Assembly (NCBI RefSeq): GCF_017357225.1
Contig: NZ_CP071611.1
Span: 62,001-126,000, forward strand
Length of the DNA stretch: 64,000 nt
Source: Rhizobium binae
GTDB taxonomy: Bacteria > Pseudomonadota > Alphaproteobacteria > Rhizobiales > Rhizobiaceae
Direction of reading: 5' to 3'
The notes beneath the pieces were generated by a model, which saw only the letters and a program-made list of their open reading frames with translations, did no database searches and was not told the origin of the DNA. This document shows, one piece after another, positions 46,106 to 55,236 of this stretch (position 1 is the first letter of the stretch; each line of letters opens with the position of its first letter). A program made the position numbers and the translations under genes.

Positions 46106-46927
46106 TCAGGCCAACATCGCGGCGTTGTTCTCGAAGCCGCGAATGGCTTCGGCGGTTGCCGTGCGCGCGAGATCATCGAGAGCGGGCGCGGCTGCGCGAA
46201 AGCGCGTCACGATCACCGGCTTCGGCGCGTAGACTGGGTCAGGATCAAGCGGATGCGGGCAATTGGAAAATCCGACGATCATGTCCATTTCGGCGCGCAG
46301 TTCGGCATAATCGCCGCTGTTGGAAAGCTTGCCGCGCCAGTTGAAGCCGCCGTCGTCGCCGACGCGGACAGGAGCGAAGAGATTGAGGATCGACGGAATA
46401 TCACGCCTGGCGAGCCCGAGCTTGCCGGCAACGAGCACGAGATTGTCGCGGGTGTTGCGGGTTTTGACGCCAGGATATTTTATGGCGTTCGAGGCCGCCG
46501 TCGAGCCGCCCATCAGGCAGTCATGAGCACCGGAACTGTCCTCGATCAGCGAAAACATCACCCGGCCCATATCTGAAAAGATGACACGGCCCTTGCCGAG
46601 CGCAGTCGTCCACTGAACCTTGACCGTATCTGCGAGATTGAGCCTTTCGCTCGTGTCAACGGCGTTCCAGGCGACCAGCGCCACGGTCGCTCCGCCTTCC
46701 CCCTGATCGATGCGGAGCGCTTCGCCGCGCTTCAGCATAGTCGACCAGTACCAGCCGCCGGGGATGGTCTCCTGATGAATGATCGCGGCCGCATCGATTG
46801 CAGGGGCGGGCAGCGGGCTCGGGGCCGGCAGGGCCTTCGGCGCGAACTCCAGCCCCTTCTTCTGATGTTCCTCGTAACGCTGCCTGTTGGCGGCGATTTC
46901 TTCGGGCGAGCGTCTGACATGCATCAT
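46106..46927 (-). CDS. DUF1989 protein, UAAP2-like carboxyguanidine deiminase subunit
   Basis: A 273-residue DUF1989 protein (urea carboxylase-associated protein 2). It begins with a charged helix (RRSPEEIAANRQRYEEHQKK) absent from UAAP1. The core contains EDSSGAHDCLMGGSTAASNA, aligned to the cysteine-rich segment of UAAP1 but with fewer cysteines. ATG 46927 overlaps the transporter ATPase stop by 4 bases (ATGA). It should form a heterodimer with UAAP1. Confidence 0.85.
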   Translation of the reverse strand: MMHVRRSPEEIAANRQRYEEHQKKGLEFAPKALPAPSPLPAPAIDAAAIIHQETIPGGWYWSTMLKRGEALRIDQGEGGATVALVAWNAVDTSERLNLADTVKVQWTTALGKGRVIFSDMGRVMFSLIEDSSGAHDCLMGGSTAASNAIKYPGVKTRNTRDNLVLVAGKLGLARRDIPSILNLFAPVRVGDDGGFNWRGKLSNSGDYAELRAEMDMIVGFSNCPHPLDPDPVYAPKPVIVTRFRAAAPALDDLARTATAEAIRGFENNAAMLA

Positions 46928-47754
46928 GGTTTTTCTCCTGACGGACTGGAAGCCGGGTCGTCCCGGCGATGGCCCAGAGAAATGACCGGGCCGTCCCGGT
47001 CGGGGCTGAAGATGGACGGCGCGCCGGCAAGCCTGGGCGGCCAGATGGAAATGTCCTTGGTGATGGTCGCGCCGTAGCGCTCCTTCTCCTCCGGGCGGTT
47101 ACGCCGCCGCTCGAAGGCGACGACCCGCGTCGCCAGCGTGAAGGCCTCGCGCATGTCGTGCGTCACCATGACGACGGTCATCTGCGTTTCGTGCCAGAGC
47201 CGCTTCATCAAGGTATGGATTTCGGCGCGAATGCCGGGGTCCAGCGCCCCGAATGGCTCGTCGAGCAACAGCACTTTCGGCTTCATGATGAGCGCCTGCG
47301 CCAGCGCCAGGCGCTGCTGCATGCCACCGGAAAGCTGTGCCGGGTATTTATCCTCGGCGCCGGTAAGGCCGACTTCGCCGATCAGCCGCCGCGCCTCGTC
47401 GACCGCGCTGCGGCGAGCGGCGCCGAAAAGCTTTGCCTTGCAGCGCGCCGCAGAAAATTCGCGGCCGAGCAGCACATTGCCGAGGACGGTCAGATGCGGG
47501 AAGACGGAGTAGCGTTGGAAAACCACGCCGCGATCCGGCCCCGGCTCGAGCGGCAACGGTTCACCGTCAAGCCGGATGGCGCCCCGTGTCGGTCGTTCCT
47601 GGCCGAGGAGCATGCGCAGGAATGTCGTCTTGCCACAGCCGGACGGGCCGACAAGGGCGACGAAAGCGCGTGAGGCAACGGTCAGCGACACGTTCTCAAG
47701 CACGATCTGGTCGCCATATTCCTTCCAGACCCTTTCGATCACCAGCTCGCTCAT
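46924..47754 (-). CDS. ABC transporter ATPase (nitrate/taurine type, probably guanidine)
   Basis: A 276-residue ATPase of the TauB/SsuB/NrtD family. Walker A is GPSGCGKTT (about 37), the signature is LSGGMQQRLAL, and Walker B is VLLLDEPFGALD; the switch motif is VTHDMREAF. The C-terminal 45 residues are a charged extension beyond the usual end. ATG 47754 overlaps the permease stop (ATGA). It powers the importer encoded with it. Confidence 0.9.
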   Translation of the reverse strand: MSELVIERVWKEYGDQIVLENVSLTVASRAFVALVGPSGCGKTTFLRMLLGQERPTRGAIRLDGEPLPLEPGPDRGVVFQRYSVFPHLTVLGNVLLGREFSAARCKAKLFGAARRSAVDEARRLIGEVGLTGAEDKYPAQLSGGMQQRLALAQALIMKPKVLLLDEPFGALDPGIRAEIHTLMKRLWHETQMTVVMVTHDMREAFTLATRVVAFERRRNRPEEKERYGATITKDISIWPPRLAGAPSIFSPDRDGPVISLGHRRDDPASSPSGEKP

Positions 47755-48569
47755 GCCTGCTTCTCCAGCTCCGACCATGGGAAGAGAGCGACGCGGATGC
47801 GATCGAGGATGTAATTCATGACCACGGCGAGCAGCGTGATCCAGACGACATAGGGAAAGATCATGTCCATGGAGAGGTAGCGGCGCACGAGGAAGATACG
47901 GTAGCCAAGGCCGGAATCCGACGAGATCGCTTCGGCCGCAATCAGGAACAGCCAGGCAGGACCGAGCTGAAGCCTGAGACAGGTGATGAGCCGCGGCAGG
48001 ATCTGCGGCAACACGACGCGAAGGCCGATCTGCCACGAGGAGCCCCCGAGCGTCTCTGCCTTGACGATCTGTTCGCGCGGCAGTTCCAGTGCCTTCAGCG
48101 CAAGGTCTCGGATCATCGTCGGCGCGACGCCGATCGCGATGAGTGCGATCTTGGAGGCTTCTCCAAGCCCCATGACGATGAACAGGATCGGTAGCAGCGC
48201 CAGCGGCGGCACCATCGAGATAACGGCGACGAAGGGGGAGAGGAGCGCCCGGAGGTAAGGCAGCATGCCGATCAGCATGCCGATGACGAGTGCGGTGACA
48301 GTGGAAATGCCGAGACCGGCAAACAGCCGTACCAGGCTCGCCGCCGTATCAGACCAGAGCAGGTATTCGCCGGTGCGCGGATCAGCGACGAAGACCAGGC
48401 GATTGATCGCATCGGCGAAATCTGCGAAACCCGGCAGCAATTTGTCATTGGTGTTTTCCGCCAGTCGCGCCGCCGAGCCGAAAGCATAGGCGACGATTAG
48501 CAGCACGAAGGGCAACAGCGTCAACGCAAGCTGCGCGCCCCGGCTCGGTCTCGTGTTGATCCAACGCAT
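47751..48569 (-). CDS. ABC transporter permease (nitrate/taurine type, probably guanidine)
   Basis: A 272-residue BPD_transp_1-family permease with about six helices (LALTLLPFVLLIVAYAFGSA and LVIGMLIGMLPYLRALLSPF among them). The ATPase-contact loop reads EQIVKAETLGGSSWQIGLRV. ATG 48569 with GGAGC upstream was chosen over an in-frame ATG at 48608. It lies 63 bases after the binding-protein gene. Confidence 0.88.
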   Translation of the reverse strand: MRWINTRPSRGAQLALTLLPFVLLIVAYAFGSAARLAENTNDKLLPGFADFADAINRLVFVADPRTGEYLLWSDTAASLVRLFAGLGISTVTALVIGMLIGMLPYLRALLSPFVAVISMVPPLALLPILFIVMGLGEASKIALIAIGVAPTMIRDLALKALELPREQIVKAETLGGSSWQIGLRVVLPQILPRLITCLRLQLGPAWLFLIAAEAISSDSGLGYRIFLVRRYLSMDMIFPYVVWITLLAVVMNYILDRIRVALFPWSELEKQA

Positions 48570-48632
48570 GAGAAAAGCTCCGCAGATGAAGGATGGCGGC
48601 GTGGGCAAGCCACGCCGCCGCTCGAGCGACGC

Positions 48633-49706
48633 TCAGAGCGAGCCGTCGGCGGCTGCTTTCATGTAGGTCTCGGTAAAGCGCAGCTTGACGTTGCCGCTGT
48701 CGCCGAGGATCTTGCCATCCGGCATTTCGATGCCGATCACGTCCGCCGACGGTGCACCGCTGCCGAGCAGGCCCTTTTCGAACAGGAAGTTGCGGACGAG
48801 ATCCATCGTCTTCGGCAGGCTGCCCGACGCGGTAAAGGCGACGGCATCAGCCGACTTGGCAAACAGCTTGGTGGCGGCAAGCTGGGATTCGAAGCCCTTG
48901 AGATCCGTGCCCGACGCCGAGCCCATCGCCTCGCGTGCAGCCTTGCCGTCGGCGCTGTCTGATGTCAGGAGCGCTGCTGTCTCATACCAGATGCCGGCGA
49001 GCGCCTTGCCGAAATTCGGATTGTCCTTCAGCACGCCGGTATTGGCGACCATCAGGTCGATGATCTCGCCCGGCACCTGCGAACTGTCGAACACTTTCTT
49101 CGCCGTGGGATCCTCCAAAATGGTCGAGACCAGCGGGTTCCAGGTGACGACCGCGGTCACGTCAGCCGTCTTGTAGGCAGCGACCATGTCGGCGTCGGAG
49201 GTGTTGACCACCTTCACATCGCGCTCGGTCATCTTGATGCTTTCGAGTGCGCGGGCAAGCAGATAGTGGGAGACGGAAAATTCGACGAGATTGACACTCT
49301 GACCCTTGATGTCGGCAAGGCTCGTCTTGTCTTTCAGGATGACCGCATCATTGCCGTTCGAAAAGTCGCCGACGATCACGGCCGTCGTATCGACGCCGCC
49401 GGCTGCCGGGATTGAGAGGCCGTCCATATTGGTGAGCGTCACGGCATCGAAGGCGCCGGCCGTATACTGGTTCATCGATTCGACATAGTCGTTGAACTGG
49501 GTCACCTCGATATTGATGCCGTATTTGTCGGCCCATTTCTTGACGATGCCGTGATCGGCGGCATAGCCCCAGGGCATCCAGCCGACGTAAATCGACCAGG
49601 CTACCTTGAAGTCGGTCTTCTGTTCGGCTTTCGCGATCGAACCGAGGCCCAGAGCCAAGGACGCCGTCAGTGCGGTAATGGAAAGAAGCTTCGAAAAAGT
49701 CTGCAT
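48633..49706 (-). CDS. ABC transporter substrate-binding protein (probably guanidine)
   Basis: A 357-residue periplasmic binding protein of the NMT1/TauA/SsuA type. The signal peptide is MQTFSKLLSITALTASLALG, with cleavage after AKA. The mature domain begins with WSIYVGWMPWGYAADHGIVK, and aromatic residues there could pack on a small cation. It is the first gene of the operon and directly follows the riboswitch. ATG 49706 lies 6 bases after AAAGGGGA, a site that can pair with CCCTTT upstream. Confidence 0.9.
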   Translation of the reverse strand: MQTFSKLLSITALTASLALGLGSIAKAEQKTDFKVAWSIYVGWMPWGYAADHGIVKKWADKYGINIEVTQFNDYVESMNQYTAGAFDAVTLTNMDGLSIPAAGGVDTTAVIVGDFSNGNDAVILKDKTSLADIKGQSVNLVEFSVSHYLLARALESIKMTERDVKVVNTSDADMVAAYKTADVTAVVTWNPLVSTILEDPTAKKVFDSSQVPGEIIDLMVANTGVLKDNPNFGKALAGIWYETAALLTSDSADGKAAREAMGSASGTDLKGFESQLAATKLFAKSADAVAFTASGSLPKTMDLVRNFLFEKGLLGSGAPSADVIGIEMPDGKILGDSGNVKLRFTETYMKAAADGSL

Positions 49707-49714
49707 TGAAATTC

Positions 49715-49769
49715 CCCTTTGCTTTTCTTCAAAAGGGATCGGCAATGACCATCGTGCCGCCAATCCCTT
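49715..49769 (-). promoter_or_regulatory. Riboswitch expression platform with alternative hairpins
   Basis: Hairpin A pairs AAGGGATTGGC (49769-49759) with GCCGATCCCTT (49743-49733), 11 bp with one wobble, followed by a short T-stretch. Hairpin B would pair the same CCCTTT (49737-49732) with AAAGGG (49720-49715), which is the ribosome binding site of the binding-protein gene. The two cannot form together, so the ribosome site can be open or hidden. Whether control acts on termination or translation is not decided by the sequence. Confidence 0.6.
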
Positions 49770-49778
49770 GGCTTACGA

Positions 49779-49882
49779 GGTCTCCCGGGTTTTTATCCCG
49801 CCGTGCACCCGGCAGGATGTCTCCCCTGCCGGTGGCAGCTCTCGGACCAGTCACGCCTTGCGACGCCGGAACCCTAGCCACC
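49779..49882 (-). promoter_or_regulatory. Guanidine-I (ykkC) riboswitch aptamer
   Basis: The minus strand reads CTAGGGTTCCGGCGTC, then GACTGGTCCGAGAGCTGCCA, a closing hairpin CCGGCAGGGGAGACATCCTG with its partner, then GCACGGCGGGATAAAAACCC and GGGAGACC. These are the strongly conserved segments of the guanidine-I riboswitch, in the right order and spacing. It lies directly upstream of the ABC transporter-carboxylase operon and just after the predicted sigma-54 transcription start. Confidence 0.95.
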
Positions 49883-49900
49883 AACTCTGCAAATATCGAA

Positions 49901-49916
49901 GCAAGTGGCGTGCCAG
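49901..49916 (-). promoter_or_regulatory. Sigma-54 (-24/-12) promoter of the guanidine operon
   Basis: The minus strand reads CTGGCACGCCACTTGC, matching the sigma-54 consensus TGGCACG-N4-TTGC at every fixed position. Transcription should start about 12 bases further, near 49889, which is right before the riboswitch. It is typical of NtrC-controlled nitrogen genes. Confidence 0.85.
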
Positions 49917-49970
49917 GTTTCAAATTGTTGATTTCACTGGAGGCATCATGGCGCCGCCCGTGGCGACATC

Positions 49971-50004
49971 GCATAGCGTATGCACTTGCGCAAAAAATGT
50001 GCGC
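49971..50004 (-). promoter_or_regulatory. Candidate upstream activator (NtrC-like) sites
   Basis: Two palindromes lie about 85-110 bases before the predicted start: GCATA-cgc-TATGC (49971-49983) and GCGCA-N7-TGCGC (49988-50004). The second loosely resembles NtrC enhancer half-sites (GCAC...GTGC type). The distance is right for an enhancer protein. The identity of the protein is inferred. Confidence 0.45.
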
Positions 50005-50083
50005 TGCCTGCCGTCGCGATAAGCTGATCTTTTGTAATCGGAAGAGAGGGGTGCGCGTGGCCAATCTGAAAACTTGCGACGCT

Positions 50084-51004
50084 TCAGTTCTGAAAGGCGC
50101 CCGCAGGCACCATGGTCACCAGCCGGACATCCCGGCGGAAATCCGATGGCGACATTCCGGCGATGTGGCGGAAGGATTTGTTGAAGGCGCTGATCGAGCC
50201 GAAGCCGCTGTCCATCGCCACCTGCAGAACATTGGCGCCCTCGCTCATCAGCATCGCCTGGGCGCGCGACAGCCTGAGCAGCGTCACATACTTGCTGATG
50301 GTCATGCCGGTCGATCGCTTGAATAGGTTCATCGCATATTTCGGGTGCAGATCGGCGGCGCGGGCGATGTCGACCGAATCGATGTCCTGCAGGAAGTTGG
50401 CGGCGATGAAATCGCACATGCGCGCGACGCTGCGCGAGGAATTTGGATGCGGCTGATCGCCCTCCATGCTGACAGTCGTCTTCGATGTCGTCATCGAATA
50501 GGGTTCGAGCGCGATGCGCTCGATGCGCAGCAGCAATTCATCAACGGCGTGCTGAGCCTTGGCGGTATCGCCGGACTTGGAATAGTGGAACCAGCGAGCG
50601 AAATTCTCGTTATCGGCGGCGTCGGTAGCCGAGGTCAGCAGCGTCTCGCCCTTCATCAGCCGGCTGGAAATGCTGATCGGCAGACGCAGCCGGAAGAAAT
50701 ATATGAGCGGCAGATGGGCGCCCGCATAGAGCGAATCATCCGAGGATTCGTCCATCTGATGCGGCTGCCCACCCCAGAAGAGGCACATTTCGCCGGCGTT
50801 CAGCCGGAATTCGTGGTCGCTCATCCGATAATGAACAGTGCCGCGCATCACGTAATTGACCTCGACCTGCGCGTGCCAGTGCGGCATGGCCATGACGAGC
50901 GGATGGGCATGAAACATCTGCAGCGCCGTCGGCGAACCCTCGATGCTGCTGGCGCCGGGCCGGTAGATTGCATGCGTACCGATCTTACTTTCCGCCAAAT
51001 CCAT
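50084..51004 (-). CDS. AraC-family transcriptional regulator
   Basis: A 306-residue regulator of the MelR/AraC type. The N-terminal cupin contains HAHPLVMAMPHWHAQVEVNY and the C-terminal pair of helix-turn-helices is at about residues 200-290 (YAMNLFKRSTGMTISKYVTL and VAMDSGFGSISAFNKSFRHI). It diverges from the sugar ABC operon starting at 51090 and probably activates it in response to the transported sugar. It lies upstream of the guanidine operon on the same strand, but the sigma-54 promoter separates them. Confidence 0.88.
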   Translation of the reverse strand: MDLAESKIGTHAIYRPGASSIEGSPTALQMFHAHPLVMAMPHWHAQVEVNYVMRGTVHYRMSDHEFRLNAGEMCLFWGGQPHQMDESSDDSLYAGAHLPLIYFFRLRLPISISSRLMKGETLLTSATDAADNENFARWFHYSKSGDTAKAQHAVDELLLRIERIALEPYSMTTSKTTVSMEGDQPHPNSSRSVARMCDFIAANFLQDIDSVDIARAADLHPKYAMNLFKRSTGMTISKYVTLLRLSRAQAMLMSEGANVLQVAMDSGFGSISAFNKSFRHIAGMSPSDFRRDVRLVTMVPAGAFQN

Positions 51005-51089
51005 GTTCCCTTTTTAGGAGACAGCCGCTCCCTTGCAGATAGTCTAACCGCGTTCGTGAAAAATCGGCAATTGAAAGGGAGGATTTTCA

Positions 51090-52364
51090 ATGCGCTTCAA
51101 ACTTCTCGCTGCGACCGCAGCTCTCGCACTGCTTGCTTCCGGCTCCGCCTTCGCTGAACCGGCCAATCTCACAATCTGGAGCTGGAATGTCGCGGCATCG
51201 GCGTTGAAATCCACGCTTCCCGGCTTCAACAAACAGTTTCCCGATATCAAGGTCACCGTCGAAGACCTCGGCAACAGCCAGGTCTTCGACAAGACGCTCG
51301 CGGCCTGCGCCGCCGGCGGCGACGGCTTGCCCGACGTTGTCAGTATCGAAAATTTCGAGGCTGAAATTTTCTGGAGCCGCTTCCCGGACTGCTTCGCCAA
51401 TCTGAAGGAGCTCGGCTACACAGCCGATATCCAGGCGAAGTTCCCTGACTTCAAGCGCACCGAACTTGAGGTCGGCGATGTCGCCTATGCCATGCCGTGG
51501 GACTCCGGTCCCGTCGCCGTCTTCTACCGCCGCGACATGTACGAAAAGGCCGGCGTCGATCCGAGCACGATCAGCACCTGGGACGATTTCATCGCCGCCG
51601 GCAAGAAGATTTCTGCCGCAAATCCCGGCGTCGTCATGGCGCAGGCGGATTTCAACGGCGACAGCGAATGGTTCCGCATGATCGCCAACGAGCAGGGTTG
51701 CGGCTATTTCTCGACCGACGGCCAAAACATCACCATCAATCAGCCGGCCTGCGTCGCCGCGCTGCAAAAGGTGAAGGAGATGAAGGATGCCGGCACGCTG
51801 ACGGCGGCCAACTGGGACGAGAAGATCCAGGCCAACACCGCCGGCAAGGCCGCAAGCCAGCTCTATGGCGGCTGGTATGAAGGTACCGTGCGCTCGACTT
51901 CGCCTGACCTCAAGGGCAAGTGGGGCGTTTACAGAATGCCGAGCCTGACAGCCGACGGTCCCCATGCCGCCAACCTCGGCGGTTCCTCGCTCGCCATTTC
52001 GGCGACTTCCGCAAACAAGGAAGCCGCCTGGAAATTCGTCAATTACGCCCTCGGTACGAATGAAGGGCAGGTCACTATGCTGAAGGAATTCGGTCTGGTG
52101 CCGTCGCTGCTTTCTGCCGAAAAGGATCCTTTCGTCAACGAGGCGCAGCCCTATTGGGGCGGCCAGAAAGTCTGGGCCGACATTCTCGCGACACTGCCGA
52201 AGATCGTGCCGAGCCGCGGCACCGCCTTCCAGAGCGATGCCGAAGGCATCTTCAAGGCAACGCAGGCGAAATTCTTCGCCGGCGGCTACCCCGACGCGAA
52301 AGCGGCTCTCGACGATGCCGCCAAACAGATCGCTTCCGCCACCGGACTTCCGATCGCGCAATGA
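51090..52364 (+). CDS. Sugar ABC transporter substrate-binding protein
   Basis: A 424-residue periplasmic binding protein of the MalE/UgpB family (CUT1). Signal peptide MRFKLLAATAALALLASGSA with cleavage after AFA. The first strand is NLTIWSWN, a typical start of CUT1 binding proteins. The substrate is unknown, but the operon also encodes a sugar-oxidoreductase fusion. It begins 85 bases from a divergent AraC regulator, with a good AAGGGAGG site. Confidence 0.92.
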   Translation: MRFKLLAATAALALLASGSAFAEPANLTIWSWNVAASALKSTLPGFNKQFPDIKVTVEDLGNSQVFDKTLAACAAGGDGLPDVVSIENFEAEIFWSRFPDCFANLKELGYTADIQAKFPDFKRTELEVGDVAYAMPWDSGPVAVFYRRDMYEKAGVDPSTISTWDDFIAAGKKISAANPGVVMAQADFNGDSEWFRMIANEQGCGYFSTDGQNITINQPACVAALQKVKEMKDAGTLTAANWDEKIQANTAGKAASQLYGGWYEGTVRSTSPDLKGKWGVYRMPSLTADGPHAANLGGSSLAISATSANKEAAWKFVNYALGTNEGQVTMLKEFGLVPSLLSAEKDPFVNEAQPYWGGQKVWADILATLPKIVPSRGTAFQSDAEGIFKATQAKFFAGGYPDAKAALDDAAKQIASATGLPIAQ

Positions 52365-52446
52365 ATGACGATGCCGGGCGCTTCCGCGCTCGGCATTTCA
52401 CCCGCCTGCAGCGCGGTCCGTCATTCGTTCGTGAGGAGGAGGCTCG

Positions 52447-53307
52447 ATGCCGTTCAGAACCCGGAGCGCCTATGCGTTCCTCGCCCCCTATCTGCTTGTT
52501 TTCGCCACCTTCTGGGTCTGGCCGATTATCGACTCGTTCCTGATTTCCTTTCAGAACACCCGCATCAATCCGTGGAGATACAGTTTCCAGGCCAATTGGG
52601 GCCGCCTCTTCTACGACCCTGCTTTCTATAACGCTCTGTACAACACGCTGATTATCCTGGTGATACAGGTGCCTGTGATGATCGCGCTCGCCACTGTCAT
52701 GGCCGTGCTGCTCAATTCGCCGCTCCTGAAAGCGCGCCCGCTTTTCCGTTTCGCCTTCTTTGCCCCCGTCGTCGTCGGCGAGGTCGCTTATGCTGCCGTG
52801 TTCCGGCTGATGTTCAGCCTCGATTTCGGCATCATCAACAAGATGATTTCAGCGATCGGCTTCAGCCCGATCTCCTGGTTCGACAACGCCACTGCTGCAA
52901 TGGGCGTGATCATCCTCGCCGTCACATGGCGCTGGGCCGGCTATAACGCCATCATCATCCTGGCCGGCCTGCAGGCCATTCCCGACGATGTCTACGAGGC
53001 CGCGACGCTCGATCGGGTGAACAAGACACAGCAGTTCTTCCACATCACCCTGCCGCTCCTGAAACCGATCATCCTCTTCTGTGTGGTGCTCTCGGTGATC
53101 GGCACCATGCAGCTCTTTACCGAGCCCTTCCTCATCACCAATCGCGGTGGTCCGGGCGGCGGCACGGAGACACTCGGCCTCTTCCTCTACCGCCAGGGTT
53201 TCACCTCGCTCAACTTCGGCTATGCCTCGGCGATCGCCTACACGATGGCCGCTCTCGCCGTGGTGATCTCCTTTTTCAATCTCTGGATCGGGAGGGACCC
53301 GAAATGA
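52447..53307 (+). CDS. Sugar ABC transporter permease (MalF type)
   Basis: A 286-residue MalF/UgpA-family permease with about six helices. It begins SAYAFLAPYLLVFATFWVWP. The EAA loop reads DDVYEAATLDRVNKTQQFFH. ATG 52447 follows GAGGAGG. Its stop overlaps the start of the next permease by 4 bases (ATGA). Confidence 0.92.
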   Translation: MPFRTRSAYAFLAPYLLVFATFWVWPIIDSFLISFQNTRINPWRYSFQANWGRLFYDPAFYNALYNTLIILVIQVPVMIALATVMAVLLNSPLLKARPLFRFAFFAPVVVGEVAYAAVFRLMFSLDFGIINKMISAIGFSPISWFDNATAAMGVIILAVTWRWAGYNAIIILAGLQAIPDDVYEAATLDRVNKTQQFFHITLPLLKPIILFCVVLSVIGTMQLFTEPFLITNRGGPGGGTETLGLFLYRQGFTSLNFGYASAIAYTMAALAVVISFFNLWIGRDPK

Positions 53308-54140
53308 GATCCAAATCGCAATCCCTTCTGATCCGCCAGATCGCGCTGCACGCTGCGCTGGCGCCGCTGGCGCTGATCTGGCTGTTTCCGCTGTGGATGA
53401 TGTTCGTCTTCTCGACGATGCCCGACAACGGCATCTTCAATCCCGAGATCGTGCTGTGGCCATCGACCAACTTCGTCGAGAATTTCAAAAATCTGCAGGC
53501 CGATACCGATTTCATCGGCGCAATGGTGATCTCCATCGGCGTGGCGCTTATCTATACCGTGCTCTCGGTGATGCTGACGTCGATGGCCGGCTGGGCGCTG
53601 GCCCGTTATCGTTTCATCGGCCGCTCTGTCGTCATCGCCATCATTCTCGGCACGATCACGCTACCGTTCTCCGTGGTGGTCATCCCGCAATTCATCATGG
53701 TCGCGCGCGAGTTCAAGCTGGCAAACACCTGGGTGGCTCTGATCGTGCCGCCGCTCTTCAATTCCCTCGGCGTCTTATTCATGCGGCAGTCCTTCTCGAT
53801 GATGCCGGGCGAGCTCTTCGACGCAGCCCGCGTCGAGGGCGTCAAGGAATGGCAGATCTTCCTGCGCATCGCACTGCCGCTGGCGCGCCCCACCATGGCG
53901 GCATTGGCGATCATTCTCTTCCTGCATTCGTGGAACAATTACCTCTGGCCGCTGCTCATCAATTCCAGACCGGGGATGATGACGGCGCCGGTGGCCTTGG
54001 GAACGCTGATTGGCCTCACCAAGGTGTCCTGGGGCGGCATCATGGCCGGCGCGGTGCTGCTGACGGCGCCGATCCTCGTCGTCTTCGTGGCGCTCCAGCG
54101 CCATTTCATCGCCGGCATCGCGGCCGGCGCAATCAAGTAA
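53304..54140 (+). CDS. Sugar ABC transporter permease (MalG type)
   Basis: A 278-residue MalG/UgpE-family permease with about six helices ([20 protein letters not shown] at the N-terminus). The EAA loop reads [20 protein letters not shown]. It overlaps the upstream permease by 4 bases and should form the channel with it. Confidence 0.92.
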   Translation: MRSKSQSLLIRQIALHAALAPLALIWLFPLWMMFVFSTMPDNGIFNPEIVLWPSTNFVENFKNLQADTDFIGAMVISIGVALIYTVLSVMLTSMAGWALARYRFIGRSVVIAIILGTITLPFSVVVIPQFIMVAREFKLANTWVALIVPPLFNSLGVLFMRQSFSMMPGELFDAARVEGVKEWQIFLRIALPLARPTMAALAIILFLHSWNNYLWPLLINSRPGMMTAPVALGTLIGLTKVSWGGIMAGAVLLTAPILVVFVALQRHFIAGIAAGAIK

Positions 54141-54153
54141 TCGGGGAAGCCGA

Positions 54154-55236
54154 ATGGCAGAGCTTTCACTTACCAACATCGTCAAACGCTTCGGCGGCTT
54201 CGAGATCATCCATGGCGCCAACCTGGAGGTGAAGGACGGCGAATTCGTCGTCTTCGTCGGCCCTTCCGGCTGCGGCAAGTCCACGCTGCTGAGGATGATC
54301 GCCGGCCTCGAGGATATTACATCGGGCGAGCTTCGGATCGGAGGCAAGGTCGTCAACGACGTCGAGCCGGCCGATCGCGGCATCGCCATGGTCTTCCAGT
54401 CCTATGCGCTCTATCCGCACCTGACGGTCGAGGAAAACTTGAGCTTCGGCTTGCGCATGAACGGCAACCCGAAGGCCGATACCGAGCGGCGCGTGAGCCA
54501 TGTCGCCGATATCCTGCAGATCACCGAACTGATGAAGCGGCGGCCGAAGCAGCTTTCCGGCGGCCAGCGCCAGCGCGTCGCAATCGGCCGCGCCATCGTG
54601 CGCGAACCCGAGGTCTTCCTGTTCGACGAGCCTCTGTCGAACCTCGACGCCGAATTGCGCGTGCAGATGCGCGTCGAGATCTCGAGGCTGCACAAGCAGC
54701 TCGGCACGACGATGATCTACGTCACCCACGACCAGACGGAAGCGATGACGCTCGCCGACCGGATCGTCGTGCTGCGCGCCGGCAATATCGAGCAGATCGG
54801 CGCGCCGCTCGATCTCTACGATGACCCCGCCAACCAGTTCGTCGCCGGCTTCGTCGGCTCGCCGAAGATGAATTTCCTCAAGGCCGCGGTGCTGGAAGCG
54901 CAGCCGGGCAAGGCGATCATTGCGCTGGAAAGCAATCCCGAGACGCGGCTGCCGTTCCCCGTTGCCAGCCCCCTCGAAACCGGCACGAAGGTGACCATCG
55001 GCATCCGACCCGAACATTTCGTCGATGCCGGCGCGGGCAACGCCGATCTGACCGTCGCGGTCGATGTCGCCGAACATCTCGGCAACACCAGCTACATCTA
55101 TGCCGCCATCGGCAGCGAGCAGCTGATCATCGAGCGGCCGGAATCACGCATCGCCGGCAATCGCGAGACGCTAACCGTCGGCCTTCCCGCAAGCCGCACA
55201 TTCCTATTTGACGGCGCCGGCACCCGGCTTCGCTAG
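54154..55236 (+). CDS. Sugar ABC transporter ATPase (MalK/UgpC type)
   Basis: A 360-residue ATPase. Walker A is GPSGCGKST (about 36), the signature is [14 protein letters not shown], Walker B is [13 protein letters not shown], and the switch is [11 protein letters not shown]. All catalytic motifs are intact, unlike the glp pair. A C-terminal TOBE/OB regulatory domain is at about 235-360. Its stop codon is the first TAG of the RIME-like repeat. Confidence 0.93.
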   Translation: MAELSLTNIVKRFGGFEIIHGANLEVKDGEFVVFVGPSGCGKSTLLRMIAGLEDITSGELRIGGKVVNDVEPADRGIAMVFQSYALYPHLTVEENLSFGLRMNGNPKADTERRVSHVADILQITELMKRRPKQLSGGQRQRVAIGRAIVREPEVFLFDEPLSNLDAELRVQMRVEISRLHKQLGTTMIYVTHDQTEAMTLADRIVVLRAGNIEQIGAPLDLYDDPANQFVAGFVGSPKMNFLKAAVLEAQPGKAIIALESNPETRLPFPVASPLETGTKVTIGIRPEHFVDAGAGNADLTVAVDVAEHLGNTSYIYAAIGSEQLIIERPESRIAGNRETLTVGLPASRTFLFDGAGTRLR

